Assembly (NCBI RefSeq): GCF_035582795.1
Contig: NC_134390.1
Span: 1,019,560 to 1,083,559, forward strand
Origin: Mycteria americana
Taxonomy: Eukaryota; Chordata; Aves; Ciconiiformes; Ciconiidae
Length of the DNA: 64,000 nt
Direction: 5' to 3'
The notes beneath the pieces are model-generated. The model saw only the letters and a program-made list of their open reading frames with translations, was not told the origin of the DNA and did not search any database. Both the position numbers and the translations under genes were made by a program. Numbering within the stretch: position 1 is the stretch's first letter; each line of letters starts with the position of its first letter. Of this stretch, positions 45,641 to 57,700 are shown piece by piece.

Positions 45641-46279
45641 TCAATGGTATATTCTCCATAAAGCATGCCAACTTGGTTGATGTATAGTTGATGTGCACGT
45701 AGAGAGCAACATAATTAGCGTATGTTAGAAGCTTGTTAATTAGCACCAACCCCCTCGCTCCCAGATAGAGAGATAGCGAGAGATTTACTCCTAATTCAGC
45801 CGCCCAGCCGTGGGAAGAGCTGGGCACTCCCGCCTGCAGCCAGAAATGTTGGAAAACTTACTTCTGCATCTCCAGCTAGTTTATTGAGCTGCCTAAAGTC
45901 TACTCAGGAAGATCTCTAAGGATAGAAATAGCCATAATAATAAATTATAATAATCAACATAATTAAAATATTTAAAAAAAGGTGGAAAACCACCCTTCGA
46001 GCTCCCTAAGACCCTCCCTCTCCCCCCCCCTCCCCAGCCCAAACCGCCCCCACCCCATCTCCAAACCCTGCTGAAAAGCAGCAAGCAGAATCCAAATAGG
46101 AAGGAGAAGGGGGGGGGGGGGGGGGGGAGGAAAAAAAAAAAAAAGAAGGCAAGGGAAAAAAAAAAGCAGCAACTTCACAAGCCGCCCCTTGTACTTGTGC
46201 TGCTTTGACTGCTGACAAGGGGTGTGCCTCAGGAAAATGCACACAAATCTGCGATTGATTTTCATAATGTTTCTGCGGT
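45641..46279. other. HOXC11 upstream flank
   Basis: No gene is recognised. Complex sequence runs to about 45970. A C-rich segment (46010-46060) and a G19 run (46109-46127) followed by A-runs make a purine-rich stretch to about 46166. Confidence 0.5.
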
Positions 46280-46497
46280 GTTTGCAAACCAATCGTTTGA
46301 ACCTCTGAGATCTTACCTAAGTGAACCACTCCTACGCATCTAAGTGCTCCAAACTGATATATGACAATATCTACTTTGGATCACGTGTCCTCCGGAGCGA
46401 CTAAGACGGATAGCGCGTCATCTCGCCTTCCCAAATTTTTTCCCCTCCGCACATCGGATCCAAAACATCTAGCTATAGGAGCAAGAAAAGGAGAAAG
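46280..46497 (+). promoter_or_regulatory. HOXC11 proximal promoter and 5' UTR
   Basis: CCAAT at 46289-46293 and CACGTG at 46382-46387 lie 209 and 116 bp upstream of the ATG. CpG density is modest compared with HOXC13. There is no ATG between the CACGTG and the HOXC11 start, so no upstream ORF is expected if transcription starts there. Confidence 0.6.
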
Positions 46498-47173
46498 ATG
46501 TTTAACTCGGTGAACCTGGGCAACTTCTGCTCCCAGTCGCGTAAGGAGCGGAGCGCTGAGTTTGGAGAAAGGGCAGGTTGCGCTTCTAATCTCTACCTCC
46601 CCAGCTGTACCTATTACGTCCCTGAATTTTCAACTGTGTCATCTTTCTTGCCACAGGCCCCCTCTCGCCAAATCTCCTACCCTTACTCCACCAACCTCTC
46701 GCAAGTGCAGCCCGTGCGAGAGGTCTCCTATGGTCTAGACCCCTCAAGTAAATGGCACCACCGAAGCAATTACGCCTCGTGTTATTCCGCAGAAGATCTG
46801 ATGCATAGAGAGTGCATCCCGCCTTCCACCATGACCGAAATGCTAATGAAAAACGAGAGCGTGTACAGCCACCACCACCCCAGCTCCAACCACCCGGCAT
46901 CGACGGGATTCTACACCAGCATGAACAAAAACACTGTCTTGCCCCAAGGGTTCGACCGCTTCTTCGAAAATGCCTATTGCGGGGCGGAAAATCCGACTGA
47001 GACCTGCCTGCAGAAGGGTGAGGGCAAAGTGGAGGCAGAGTCCCAAGCCCACGCACTGTCATCCCGCGGAGAGCAAGGTATAGACCCGGAAGATGAGGAG
47101 GAAAACACAAACCCAGGGTCTTCAGCCTCGTCCTCTTCTGTCACCAAGGAAGGAAGCAAAAGCAGCAATTCGA
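46498..47173 (+). CDS. HOXC11: HOXC11 exon 1 (N-terminal region)
   Basis: This encodes residues 1-225 plus one base of a group-11 AbdB-class Hox factor, nuclear, with known roles in hindlimb and caudal axial patterning. The N-terminus [11 protein letters not shown], followed by [20 protein letters not shown] and SRQISYPYS, is the conserved group-11 N-terminal domain. [31 protein letters not shown] and [20 protein letters not shown] are also typical. An acidic DPEDEEE (195-201) and a serine-rich linker precede the splice. The exon ends TCG A with a GTAGGT donor in phase 1; reading through would hit TAG two codons later, so the intron is required. Alanine-rich parts of the human protein are replaced by Ser/Asn. 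Confidence 0.97.
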
Positions 47174-48477
47174 GTAGGTAGAGCAGTAAATGGAAAGGTT
47201 AAGGGACTAGCCCGTGTGTTTTGTCGGTCAAATTTTATGTGGAGTTTTATAAGCATTCAAAGGATTTTATTATAACCTACAAAGCTCTTTCTTCCAACGA
47301 GAAGAATTTTTACGATGGGAAAAGCTCTTTGAAAAAAATGGAGATGTTAGGCGCAGACACAGTATCTTAGAGTCTGTGAAATTTTAAAAGCACACCATCG
47401 TGACAAATATTAACTTTGATCATGAACTTACATGAGCATTTTAAAAGGATTTGGTCCCGGGTTGCTGAGGGTAAAAGGCAATTGGGCAGAACACTACTTT
47501 AGCTGCCTGCGCTTGCTTTTAGGCATTAAGATGCATGCAAAATGGTCGGGGCTGCCTTTTTTTTTTTTTTTTTTTTGTTAATTAAAACTGTATGTTGAGT
47601 CTTTTCTCTTGGTGGGGGTGCAGTGCTTAAGGGGGAAATCGGCCGAATTCGCAGGCAAAGCTGAGCATTTTCTTCGACTTTTCTGTTCAAAGTGGCATTT
47701 ATTCTCCTCCAAGCCCAGTGGAGCGTCCAGCTTTTGTCAGGAAGGGCTTTTACTTACGTGGTGGTTTGCTTGGGTCTTCTGGGGTTGTGGTTTGGGTTTT
47801 TTTTCGCATGCACTCACATTTTCTAGGCAGTCTTAGAGGAGCTTTTTGAAAGGCTGAATGCAGGCAACTTTGCAAGTTAGCGTTCAGCGAGGGGCTCTTT
47901 TGGGAAGAGGGGAGGGTTGTTTTGTTTTCCTGTTTGCTTTCGTGATGCAAGTCCCCTTTTGCAGCTCAGATGCTAAGTTCTCTTTGACTTTGATTCCTTT
48001 TTGCGTGTGTGGCGAGGACTGGAGTTAATCAAAAACTTATGCGGAACATAATATCTAGCTCCTCTAATTCCAACCTTGCTCATGCTGTTTCTATACAGAT
48101 AACAGATTTGCAGCTGAGCGTGGGTTTTTTTTTTTTCTCCCCCCCCCCCAGCCTCTCTAAACCCTGCTCCAGCAGCCTGCTGCCTCCAGTCCCAGGCTGT
48201 TCTTTATTTAAAAAAATAACTTCTCTGCACCGAAAATGTCTGCATGTGCCTGCGTTAAGCTCCGTGCAGGGGGAAAAGAATTACACCGCGGTCCTTAAGA
48301 CCCTGTGTAACCTCACCTCTGCTACCCCTAACAATAGGCGAACTGCTGGAAGAGATCTCCCCCCTGCATTAATAACTGGAGTTATTAAGCTGCTCCTATC
48401 TATCTGGTCAGCTGTGAAGATGAGTCTGTGTCTTGCATTTCCTCAGGATGTTTACCCTGCCTTCTGGTTCTTTTAAG
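47174..48477 (+). other. HOXC11 intron 1 (1.3 kb, phase 1)
   Basis: The donor is GTAGGT and the acceptor TTCTTTTAAG. A second AG acceptor candidate (TTCCTCAG, about 48446) would break the reading frame. A T-run lies at about 47558 and a C-run at about 48140. The last 200 bp are complex and repeat-free. Confidence 0.9.
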
Positions 48478-48710
48478 GTGCTCCCAGAACGAGGAAGAAG
48501 AGATGCCCCTATTCGAAATTCCAGATCAGAGAGCTAGAGAGAGAATTTTTCTTCAATGTCTATATAAACAAAGAAAAAAGGCTCCAGTTGTCTAGGATGT
48601 TAAATCTTACTGACCGACAGGTTAAAATTTGGTTTCAGAACAGAAGAATGAAAGAAAAAAAATTAAGCAGAGACCGCCTGCAGTATTTCTCTGGAAATCC
48701 CTTGTTGTGA
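48478..48710 (+). CDS. HOXC11: HOXC11 exon 2 (homeodomain)
   Basis: This completes a 302-residue protein (human about 304). The split codon gives Ser226, then APR and the homeodomain at residues 230-289 ([10 protein letters not shown] to MKEKKLSR). WFQNRR and Asn51 are present, and the domain appears identical to the human one as I recall it. The C-terminus [13 protein letters not shown] is the family end. Codon choice is A/T-leaning (AGA, AAA, TTA) and unlike the GC-rich HOXC13 exon 1. Confidence 0.97.
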
Positions 48711-49057
48711 CCAGCTTTTGCAACCCCCTGCGCTGGGGAAGCGAATGTGCGGGGAGGAGAGCGGTGCCGAGCACGGGTTTGCCCTCTGAGCCGACAAAGC
48801 AACCTCAAAGTTTAAACCTTTTCGTTACTTGTATTTGTATGTCCGGGACAGTGCTGAGTAACAAAAGGAAGGAGATTTTCTTTCAGTTCCCGCTTCAAGG
48901 ACTTGAATTCCACGAACATTTTATTTAACTTCTTTTCTTCTTCTTTTTTTTTTTTTTTTTTTTGCCTGAACAGGTTGGGATTCCCTTTTTTTAATTGTTA
49001 TTATTATTATTATTATTATTTTTATTGTTATTATTATTTAGGCACCCTGTCCAGTTG

Positions 49058-49063
49058 AATAAA
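49058..49063 (+). terminator. Candidate proximal HOXC11 poly(A) signal
   Basis: The first AATAAA lies about 350 bp after the stop, preceded by a T-rich stretch. A GTG-rich segment occurs within 30 bp downstream. Confidence 0.4.
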
Positions 49064-49166
49064 TCGCAGTGCTGTGGGTTACTACCAGGGTGATTTCAGT
49101 ATGCAGCTGTGTTATCACAAGAGCGGCCAAAGTCTCCCTGTAGGATCAAATCACTTCATCTGGGGT

Positions 49167-49194
49167 GAGTGTGTGTGTGTGTGTGTGTGTGTGT
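49167..49194. repeat. (GT)n microsatellite
   Basis: About 13 GT copies lie in the HOXC11 3' UTR region, continuing as a degenerate GTGTGC stretch to about 49233. Confidence 0.9.
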
Positions 49195-49636
49195 CAGCAC
49201 ACACAGACATGTGTGTCCTTCCATGTGTGTGTGCGCATTCACAGCCACCACGCTCATCTGCCTTCTCCATGCAGAAGATCGTTATTTCCACCTCCTCCAT
49301 CCACCCTTTCTACCTAAAAATATATATATGCAGATATATATGGGAGTGTGCGCCTGTATATCCATATATATATTCTCTGCGGCATCATTTCTACATTTGG
49401 AGTCGGGGGTGGGGGGGGGGGAATCCAGGAGAAAATACATTTGCAATAACTGTCTCTGAAATGGTTTGTAAATAAATTTCGTAGTGCTTTTTTTGTTTGT
49501 TTTCTTTTCCCCTGGAAATGGGAGACGAAGAACAACAAGAGAAAAAAAAAATCCTGAAAAAATAATAATTAAAAAAAAAAAAAATCTTTGTGTATGTAAA
49601 GTGAGTCCCCGGGATACTCTGTGAAATTCTGTGGCA

Positions 49637-49642
49637 AATAAA
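49637..49642 (+). terminator. Candidate distal HOXC11 poly(A) signal
   Basis: This is the third AATAAA, about 930 bp after the stop. It is followed by GCAAGCTGTTCTACATTATGATTTTATTTG, a plausible cleavage and downstream region. Confidence 0.4.
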
Positions 49643-49655
49643 GACATTGCAAGCT

Positions 49656-52600
49656 GTTCTACATTATGATTTTATTTGACCATTTTATTAGAATTTCCCC
49701 TCTTAAAAGCCTCTTTGCGGTCATTGTGGTGTGGGTGTCTTCTATAGGAGTTTAAATACCTGAATGCGTCTCAGAAATATCATCATCCATATTCATGGGA
49801 CTCGCTGGAATCTGCTCTAATCGGACTGGTATTAACAGGAGCCCTCCACCTTGGAGCACACGGTTGGTGTGGAGCTCATTGTATTCACCAGCGAACTGAA
49901 ATTTATAGGATTTTTCTTGGCCCAGTAATCCTACTCTGAATTTGGCTCCAGATGTCTTTCGCTGTTTTCCGGTTGTAGTTAATCTTTTTTTTGCATTTTC
50001 CTGAGAACAATATATTAGTCTTCTTTAAAAAAAAAAAAAAAAAAAGAAAGAAAGAAATGAAGGAAACTCTAATTACACCGAGAAACGAGCTGCTTTTCCA
50101 TAAGTCAAGGATACCTTATACCTACAAAGCACAAATGCAAAGTCAAGTCCTTAAATTCCTGCTTAAGGAAAACAAGTTCAACTCCCAGGCACAGGGCATA
50201 AAAGTGATTTTTTTTTTTTTTTCCTCCCCCCCCCTCCCTCCCTGTTTGCACAATGACTTTTTTCTCGCAGTGTCCGAAAGCAACACAACGTTTTCGAGGA
50301 CAAAGAAATCCCGCGGATGCGGTTGGTGATGTGGTGCATGGATTTTGTGTAAAGACAACAAATCGGAAGGTTTGGGGGGGGGTGGGTGTTGGGGAGGGGG
50401 GTATGTTTGAGGTTTCCAATCTGGATGCTCTGCTGCTTTCTGATGTGGAGGGATGGGATTGTGCATATGGATGAGGGCGGGCGGGGGGGGCAAAGAAGGG
50501 GGGGAATAACCCCCCCAGCAGCCGAGAAACAGCACATTATATTCCCATCCACTGAGCGTGTTCTTGTAAAATTCTCATACTTGCTTTTAAATACAACCCT
50601 GTTGAATGAAAACCCCTTTGATGGTGTCTTCTGATTTTATTTGACAACGGTAGGGAAAGAAGGAAAAAAAAAAAAAAAGATAAACCCGCAAAATTGCTCT
50701 TCGTTTGCACCCATCCAAACACCCCTCCGCACCCCCTACCCCCCCAAAAAATAAATGCAAACCAACTTCAAGCTTTCGTGATAGACCCGTCCTGGTTACA
50801 CCACGATATGATCTTGAAAGGATGTTCAGAGGCATGTTTCTCATTAAAAGAGTGGGAAAGGGAAGAAAAAGGGGCTCGGTGGATGGCAAAACCCTTCTTT
50901 ATTTTCTTATATTTATTTTTGCAAAGCCTGCGAGCTGAAAGGACGCTTGTCCCCGGTCTAAAATCTCTTTACCTTGAATAAACTAGGCGTAAAGGAGGGG
51001 ATTTTGTTTTTTTTTTTTTTTTTGCGGGCTGTAAAGTAAAATAGACAAGATGAAGATAGGAGCCATCTTCCTGGCAGATGTAGCTGCACGCCGGGACCAG
51101 CCCGAGGAGGGGGCTTATCCTCCACCGAAAAAAAAAAAAAAAAAAAAAAAGGCAAAAAAAAGCACCCAAAAAAAAGCACCTTTCTTTAATGAGTGTTTGC
51201 CAAACCTTCCCAAGGTTAGGAAAACTAAAGAGAGGTGCAATAAGGTGAATATCGGGAGGTCAGAAGCGGCAGTTAATGCTCCGTAACAGCAGCGGCTGTC
51301 CGGACAAAAGCGGCTAGTCTAGACGTTGTAATAAAGACTGCAGCACTAAACAGCTTAATTTTTCTTAATTACCCCGTCTGGCTAAAGGAAAAGACTTCCG
51401 CAGTAAATAGTAAACAAATAAGGGAGTCTTGCCCAGGGAATTTTTTTTTTCCTCTCTCTTCTCTCTCCCCCTCCCTCCCTTTCTCCCCCCCCCCGCCCTT
51501 TCCAAGGCTCCAGTTCAACTGCAGCACAATGAAACTGTAGGCCTAGTTCAAAGTTTTCGCGAGCTAAAATGGAATGCTAGTTGTAAAATCCAAGTTTATA
51601 GACCATGTGGGAGTTTACAGCAGCATTAAGCATCAGTGCCATGTAGGAAAAGGGCTGTTAATGTTCTGGGGAGGGGGGGGGAGAAGGGGCTGGCGGAGGA
51701 CGGGGAGGGGGGGGGGGGTCACTGAAGATGCTTTGGGTACCACAATGGGGGAGAGGACAAGCAGAACAGGGTTGAGACATATGTATGTCGCCAGCTCAGT
51801 GTGCGTGCACCTATACGGAGGGTGACATATACGGCGGGGCGAGGGGAGGAGGGTCTGGCGCCGGGTTTTTGGGGCCGGCTCCCATTTAACGGCAGAAAGT
51901 CCAAAATTGCCATGGCGAGGGGTTTTCCGAGGCGGGCCGGGGGATGCAGGGGTGGGAGTGAGACCCACAGGAAGAAAAATGTGAATATATGATGTCTTTG
52001 AACTTCAATAAAGTCAAGTCCATCACCTTTAACCCTTTTGTAATAAAGCGGAATCAGAGAGGGTCGCGGCTCCCCGGCCGCCCCGCCCCCAGGGAGCCGG
52101 GGAAGGGGGCTCAGGGTGGGGGGGACCCACATTTTTCCCCCGAAAAAAAAAAAAGAAGCCCCAACCCCACCCCAAATTCTAATTTTGAACCCCGTGTGGC
52201 GTTTATGATGCTTAATATTTAACTCGGCCGCGCAGCATTTCATGCATTTGGGAGCAGGTTTAACACACACAGCACACACGCTTTATTATTGTTATAAACC
52301 TTTTGATATCGTAACGCATGAAAAGTTTTTATAACTTTGTTCGGCGTAAAAGTTTTACAAGTTTTTCCTTTTTTTTTCCCCCTCCTTTTTTTTTTTTTTT
52401 TTTTTAAATTCCCAGCACGCATTTAGGCTTTTCCATCAACTTTATTCCTACCTCGGATGTCCATCACAATAAAACCTCCCTCATAGGCTGGGGAGCTCGC
52501 TCTGTGCTCTACGTTAATGACACCCAGACTAATTACGAAGGCCCTTTCCATGTGACGTACGAACACACCAACCCAACCTGTTTCCTATTGCTCCCTGGAT

Positions 52601-52771
52601 TTCATACACAACATATTGGAAGCAGCTCTGGGTGACTTTGTAGTGAAATATTGCAGAGAGGGAAGGAGGCGAGGGGGCCGGCTTCTAATTGGCTTCTTGC
52701 GGGATAATAATGTTCACTTATGTTGGCTTCCATACAAAGCAAATTAAATCTCTTTTGGAAAACAAACAAAC
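49656..52771. other. HOXC11-HOXC10 intergenic, left part
   Basis: No gene is recognised. Complex blocks lie at 49740-49980, 51190-51420 and 52240-52640. A CpG-bearing patch at about 51830-52110 has no coding signal. Homopolymers occur at about 50026, 50208, 50665, 51007 and 51127. Confidence 0.5.
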
Positions 52772-53114
52772 AAAAAAAAAAAAAGGAAAGGGGAAAAAGG
52801 AAAGGGAAAAAAAGAAAGAAAAGAGAAAGGAAAAAGAGAGAAAAAAGAAAGCACAAGAGAAAAAAAGAAAGGAAAAAGAAAGAAAAAATAAAGGAAATAA
52901 GAAGGGGAAAAAGAAAGGAAAAAAGAAAGGAAAAAAGAAAAAGAAAGGAAAAAAGAAAGGAAAAAAGAAAAAGAAAGGAAAAAAGAAAGGGAGAAAAGGA
53001 AAAAAGAAAGGAAAAAGAAAGAAAAAAGAAAGGAATAAAGAAAGGAAAAAGAAAGGAAAAAGGAAAAGAAAGGAAAAAAGGAGAAAAGAAAAAAGGAAAG
53101 AAGAAAAAAAGAAG
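52772..53114. repeat. Long purine tract (GGAAAAAGAAA)n
   Basis: About 340 bp of A/G with rare T or C is built from AAAGAAAGG, AAAAAGAAA and GGAAAA units, ending in a G/C-run. Reading frames through it are Lys/Glu/Arg or Phe/Ser/Leu repeats. It lies in the middle third of the HOXC11-HOXC10 interval. Confidence 0.96.
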
Positions 53115-53883
53115 CGGGGGGGGGGCCCGGATCTGTAAGAGCTGCAAATGCTGGATGAAAGTGTCCAGCCACCCTCCTCGTGTTGGACGGGGCTGCACGC
53201 CCCCACGCACACGCCCCCCCTTGCACCCACCCCACCCCACGCAGCCTCTCCCGAAGGTGCCGGGGCAGGAGCACGTCAACTTGACTGCGTGCTAAGGCGA
53301 AACCTCCTTGGTGGCACGTCAGTAAACCACCCCAGCTGACCAGCTCCGGCACCCAACACCCACGCGGGGAAATCCGTCCTTTTGAGCATTTCCACTTTTC
53401 CTCCCGGGTTTGACGTTGGTTTGCAACTTGGCCAGAGCTGGGATTTGGCAAAAGCGAAGAAGAAAGCCAGTGGGTTTGGCAAGTGGACTCGAGTCGACCA
53501 TCAATTGAGCTAATCCTCGCCTGTGGATCCTGGGGTGAATTCATTTATTTGTGTACGAGGAACTTTTATAGGAGCAATAGCTGTTCCCGACGGAGAGGCA
53601 GGGCTGGGTACAGGCAAGCAGGCAGCAGTCCCCAAGTCCTGGAGCCCTCTCCCAGGGACCCTGGTGGCCCATAACTTTGGCGAAAGGCGATTAAATTGGT
53701 TCTCCTGAAGCACCGCTCTGCCGAGGGGGGACCGGCGGCGAATTTGCTGCTGAAATATTGTAAAGCCACCGGCAAAAGGGAGAGGGAGGGGAAGGGAGGG
53801 AAGGGGGGGAGAGGGATAAAACTTGGGGGAAGGAATAGAGGGTTTGAGGTAACGCGTTTGCAAACTGGCGGTTTAGTTTTTAC
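53115..53883. other. HOXC11-HOXC10 intergenic, between two repeats
   Basis: Complex, moderately GC-rich sequence with no coding signal I recognise lies here. A purine-rich patch occurs at 53775-53815. Confidence 0.5.
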
Positions 53884-54291
53884 ACCCCCCCCAAATATAA
53901 GTAGCCCCCTAAAAATAAAAAGACCCTTCCAAATAAATAGACCTCCAAAAAGAAATAGACACCCCAAATATACATAGTCCCCTAAAAATAAATAGAGCCC
54001 CCAAAATAAATAGACCTCTAAAAAGAAATAGACCCCCAAAAGAAATAGACCCCCAAAAGAAATAGACCCCCAGGTATAAATAGCCCCCTAAAAATAAATA
54101 GACCTCCACAAATAAATAGACCCCCAAATATAAATAGCCCCCTAAAAATAAATAGACCCCCCAAATAAATAGACCTCTAAAAAGAAATAGAGCTCCAAAA
54201 AGAAATAGAGCTCCAAAAAGAAATAGCCCCCCATAAAAAATTACCCCCCCGCAAATAAATAGCCTCCTAAAAATAAAAGCCCCCCAAAAAG
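53884..54291. repeat. Minisatellite, 16-19-bp unit, CCCCCAAAAATAAATAGA type
   Basis: About 20 copies of a unit made of a C-run, an A-run and AATAAATAGA are present, with variable spacing and unit variants (GAAATAG, TATAAATAG, AGCTCC). Each unit carries ATAAATA or a near match, the forkhead RYAAAYA core and close to a TATA box. The minus strand is G-run rich. No frame through it is a gene. Confidence 0.95.
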
Positions 54292-54329
54292 GGAGAGGCC
54301 TGGGGGGGGGGAGCCCCTCCGCTCTGTGG

Positions 54330-54420
54330 GAGTATATTAAAAAGATGACTTATATCATTTTGCCCCAAAATGGCGGCTCATTAAGGCCTGGCTTATCCGC
54401 CTTTCATAAAGTTGGGGGAT
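54330..54420. promoter_or_regulatory. Short complex block with YY1-type site
   Basis: Complex sequence after the minisatellite contains CAAAATGGCGGC (54366-54377), an excellent match to the YY1 consensus. It is flanked by GATGACTTATATCATTTT and TTTCATAAAGTT. A polycomb-linked or insulator role is possible. Confidence 0.35.
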
Positions 54421-57400
54421 ACAGGGATGCGCAGCACATGTTGGATGGAAGCACGTTTCTCTGCTTTTGATAACTTCTAAATTACAACATGAAACCACGA
54501 GAATGTGGTTTGCAACCTCATAAGGCTTTGCTTTTTTTTTTTTTTTTTTTTTTTTTTTAATCTGGAGTTGAGGAGTCAGGCTGGAGCATATTGCTGATGG
54601 AGCCCATAAAAAACTTTATTCATTTTGGGGAAAAGGAAAAAAAAAAAAAAAAAAAAAGGGAGGGGGGGAGGAAGACTTAATGTAAACATTACAATTGTTT
54701 ATGTGCTACAAGTAGCAAAGTAAATTCGTTCGTTTTAATTGGTAAAAAGCGGCCTAATTCCTCGCTTTGAATTAAGTGATACACGCTCCAGAAAATCTGC
54801 AGCCCTCTCCTTTAAAGATGGGCTTGATATAAACCGTATGGGACCGTGCAAATGTCGCTTAAAATCGCCGAAACTCTGTGGGGTTTGCGCGGAGCGTGTG
54901 GTTGGGGAAGGAGGAGATACTCGAGGTTCTCTCTCAGGTTGAGGACGGCAGGTACGGGAAAAAATATTAAAAAAATGAAAGATGAGAGTGGTTTTTTCAA
55001 TAAAATCCGCTCCCTGCACGTGTGTTTCCCAGTACTCTCCACCTCTGTGTTCGGAAGGTAGAAACCCTCAAATTTCGGCAAATACAGCAAAATAACAAGG
55101 TCAGGCTTTAGCTCCGCTATCTCCAGCTTATTTCCGCGCTCTGCGTGTGAAAATTGTATTTATTCAGATTTTTTTTTTCCTTCCCCAATGGCTTCTTTTC
55201 CTTTTCCAAGGAGGAAGGTGAGTGTCCCCCCCCCGTCCCCCCGGTGCTCCCCATATTCTCCTAAAATTGTCATCGAGGCACCGAGGTGTCAGCGGAGCGA
55301 TGCCTGTTCTATCAGCAGCGGTTTACCAAAGTTTGAATGAACTCATTTACTCATTTTCCTGTCGTCGTAGGGAAAAAAAAATAGGAGTTCTCGGAGCTTT
55401 GCTCTTAACTGGCAGGGCAGACCCACAGTTGAGCTCGTCCTTCATTGTTTCGAATTTTTTTTTACCTTTCCGCGTTACTCTTCGCCTCTTTCAACCGCAC
55501 TTTGTTGTTGTTGTTGTTTTTTTAACTTTATACAAGGGGCTCTCCAAAACCCACATTGCCATCAACCGCTCGGTTATTCCGCAGCTTCGAAACCGCAGCT
55601 CAGCCACCAGCACTTCCCAGACCAAAAAAAAAAAAAATCTCACAAACCCACCTTTAATTTTCCAAACGTGCAATAATCCACATTTCCAGAGCTCCCACCC
55701 AGATTTCCCCACCTCTGCTAGAAAGAATTATCTTCTTTTTTTTTTCTTTTCTTTTTTTTGGGGGTGGGAGGGAGAGGAGGGGGCAATATTTAAGTTTGTT
55801 AACGCTGTTGGAAAATTAAAGGAAACATTTCAGCACTGAATAAACTCCTCCAAAATCCCCGTGTCACGTCGTTGCGCTCTGTCACCCTGCCTGCTCTTGC
55901 TTATATATGAATTACACTTCCCAAATTTCGCCTTCACGATCAAAGGGAAAGGAAAAAGGGTCCAAACTCCATCCAGTCCATGGGTGCTATGTTGGGGGTA
56001 GAAAAGCTTGAACAGAGTTTTCAATACCACCTCAAGGAACATAATATCATTCCATAATTCTTTGACTTAAGTTACTCAGAAAGAAGGAAGCAGGGTAAGA
56101 GGGATTGTAAAGTTTGATAGATTTCTTGTGGTGATAGTTTACAGTTTCTAAGCCAACATATAAAGGCGTGGGTTTTATTTTTGCATCGCTGTTATTGTAC
56201 TCCAGTGTACTTTGTCATAAATCAGAATTATTTCCGCTACAACATGGGGCATAATACCGGGCAGAAATACAAATTTAAGGTAATCATTAAAGTGTTGCTA
56301 CCAAATACTTCCTCGAAGCGAAAATGAATGTTTGTCATAAAAACGTAAGAAAACTTGGTTAAAAAATACAATGGGCATAAGAAGCACTTTCTCCACATAA
56401 CTCACGGTTAAATAATTAGATTGAAAAGGGGACAGGTAAAATATTCCGGGGAAGTCTGAGAGATGCTTTGTCTTGGAAATCGTCGACATTTATATACTCC
56501 TCGGGGTGATGGGTAGGAGAGGGGCTTTTCTGGCATCTTTTCTCCCCCCCTCCCATCCCCTCGTCCCTGCCGAGCGGGGTCCACGGCTTCCCTGGCATCC
56601 CCAGCGCTGGTTTGGGGACGTTTCAGGGCAATCGCTCTGTCCGTGGCGCTGGGGACAATGGGAGGACGCGGGGACAGCCCGCTCCGCGCATCCCCCCCGC
56701 CCCGGCCGAACAGGACCCCTGGAAGGAAGGGCAACCCCCCCCCCCCCCTTTTTGTTGGTGTGCCTGGGAGTTCATGGGGTAAAACCCCCCTGAACTGGCC
56801 CCAAAAGGCCAGGTTGAACGCGGGGATGGACACGCGTGGGGATGGCAGCCCGACGGCGGTGGGGATGGACGTCGGACGTGTGTATGGTTCCCCTAAAAGT
56901 GTGTAAAATTCAAAGTAGGTTATTAAAGTCCTTACCACGGGTAGACTCTCTCCTTTTAAGTTTTAATAGCGTTTGTTCGTATTTATTTTCTGTAATTAGA
57001 GGAAAGCATTTTTCCCAACGGGGGTTCCACTTAGGCTGATGAATTTTATTCCTCTTTCCATTAATGACCCATGTTTATCATACTTCTAATTATTTTTAAC
57101 TTTAAACAATATTCGGTCTCCTGGAGACGCCTCTGTGCTGCTTCCTACCGTCAACTTTCTTTTTCCATGGCCAAAAAAACCCACCACGCTGAAGTTTCGA
57201 GATCTACCCAGGTCATATTTTTATGCACAATCTGGTTTTAGATTTACTCAGCCCCCTTTGCTCCCCAAAATGCTGATTAGCAACTCGCCAAACGGGCTTG
57301 AAACCCTTCAAACCTTTACATCGCTACCTTGTGCTGGCAAAAACTGGTAAACAAAACGCCTGCGAACGGTGTAAATCTTTATTTTATACTCACAACATTT

Positions 57401-57700
57401 ACACATTCATAAAAGATGAGGTTTCCAGCACCGGTTTTTTTTTTTTTTTTAGCTCTCTCCAGCAACCTGGATGGGGAGCTTTGCTCGAGATGCTCTTGCG
57501 AAGCGCCTGGTTCTGCGGAGAAGCAAATTCAAATTATTTAATGTCACGTTTGATCTGCTCCCTGCAACTCCTTCATATCTCCTTCGACAAAAGCACACAC
57601 CAGAACGCAGGGCGAAAAAAAAAAAAAAAATCAGGAAAACATATTTAATCTGTAGGCAGACAATCCAGGAAACTATGAGGTCAAATTTTGGTGTCCCCAA
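54421..57700. other. HOXC11-HOXC10 intergenic, middle part
   Basis: No gene is recognised. Homopolymers occur at about 54531, 54639, 55627 and 55736. Complex AT-rich stretches lie at 54690-54870, 55850-56500 and 56880-57120. A GC-rich patch (56500-56880) contains C-runs but no domain. The 205-codon frame at 55222-55839 is discussed under rejected items. Confidence 0.5.

Larger units (their letters stand above)
48711..49655 (+). other. HOXC11 3' UTR (end inferred)
   Basis: Three AATAAA signals follow the stop, at 49058, 49471 and 49637. The region includes a T-run (48942-48963), a TTA-type repeat (48995-49040), a (GT)n microsatellite and a TATA-rich stretch (49318-49375). The last signal would give a UTR of about 0.94 kb. 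Confidence 0.5.

Noticed and set aside
48440-48450. Alternative HOXC11 exon 2 acceptor (TTCCTCAG)
   Set aside because: Using it would shift the homeodomain out of frame with exon 1; the TTTTAAG at 48477 restores the conserved phase.
52689-53544. Frames of 150-266 codons on both strands
   Set aside because: They run through the purine tract; composition is repeat-derived and no family is recognisable.
55222-55839. 205-codon frame between HOXC11 and HOXC10
   Set aside because: It contains Val, Lys and Phe runs coded by microsatellite and homopolymer DNA, has no domain and no convincing start or splice context.
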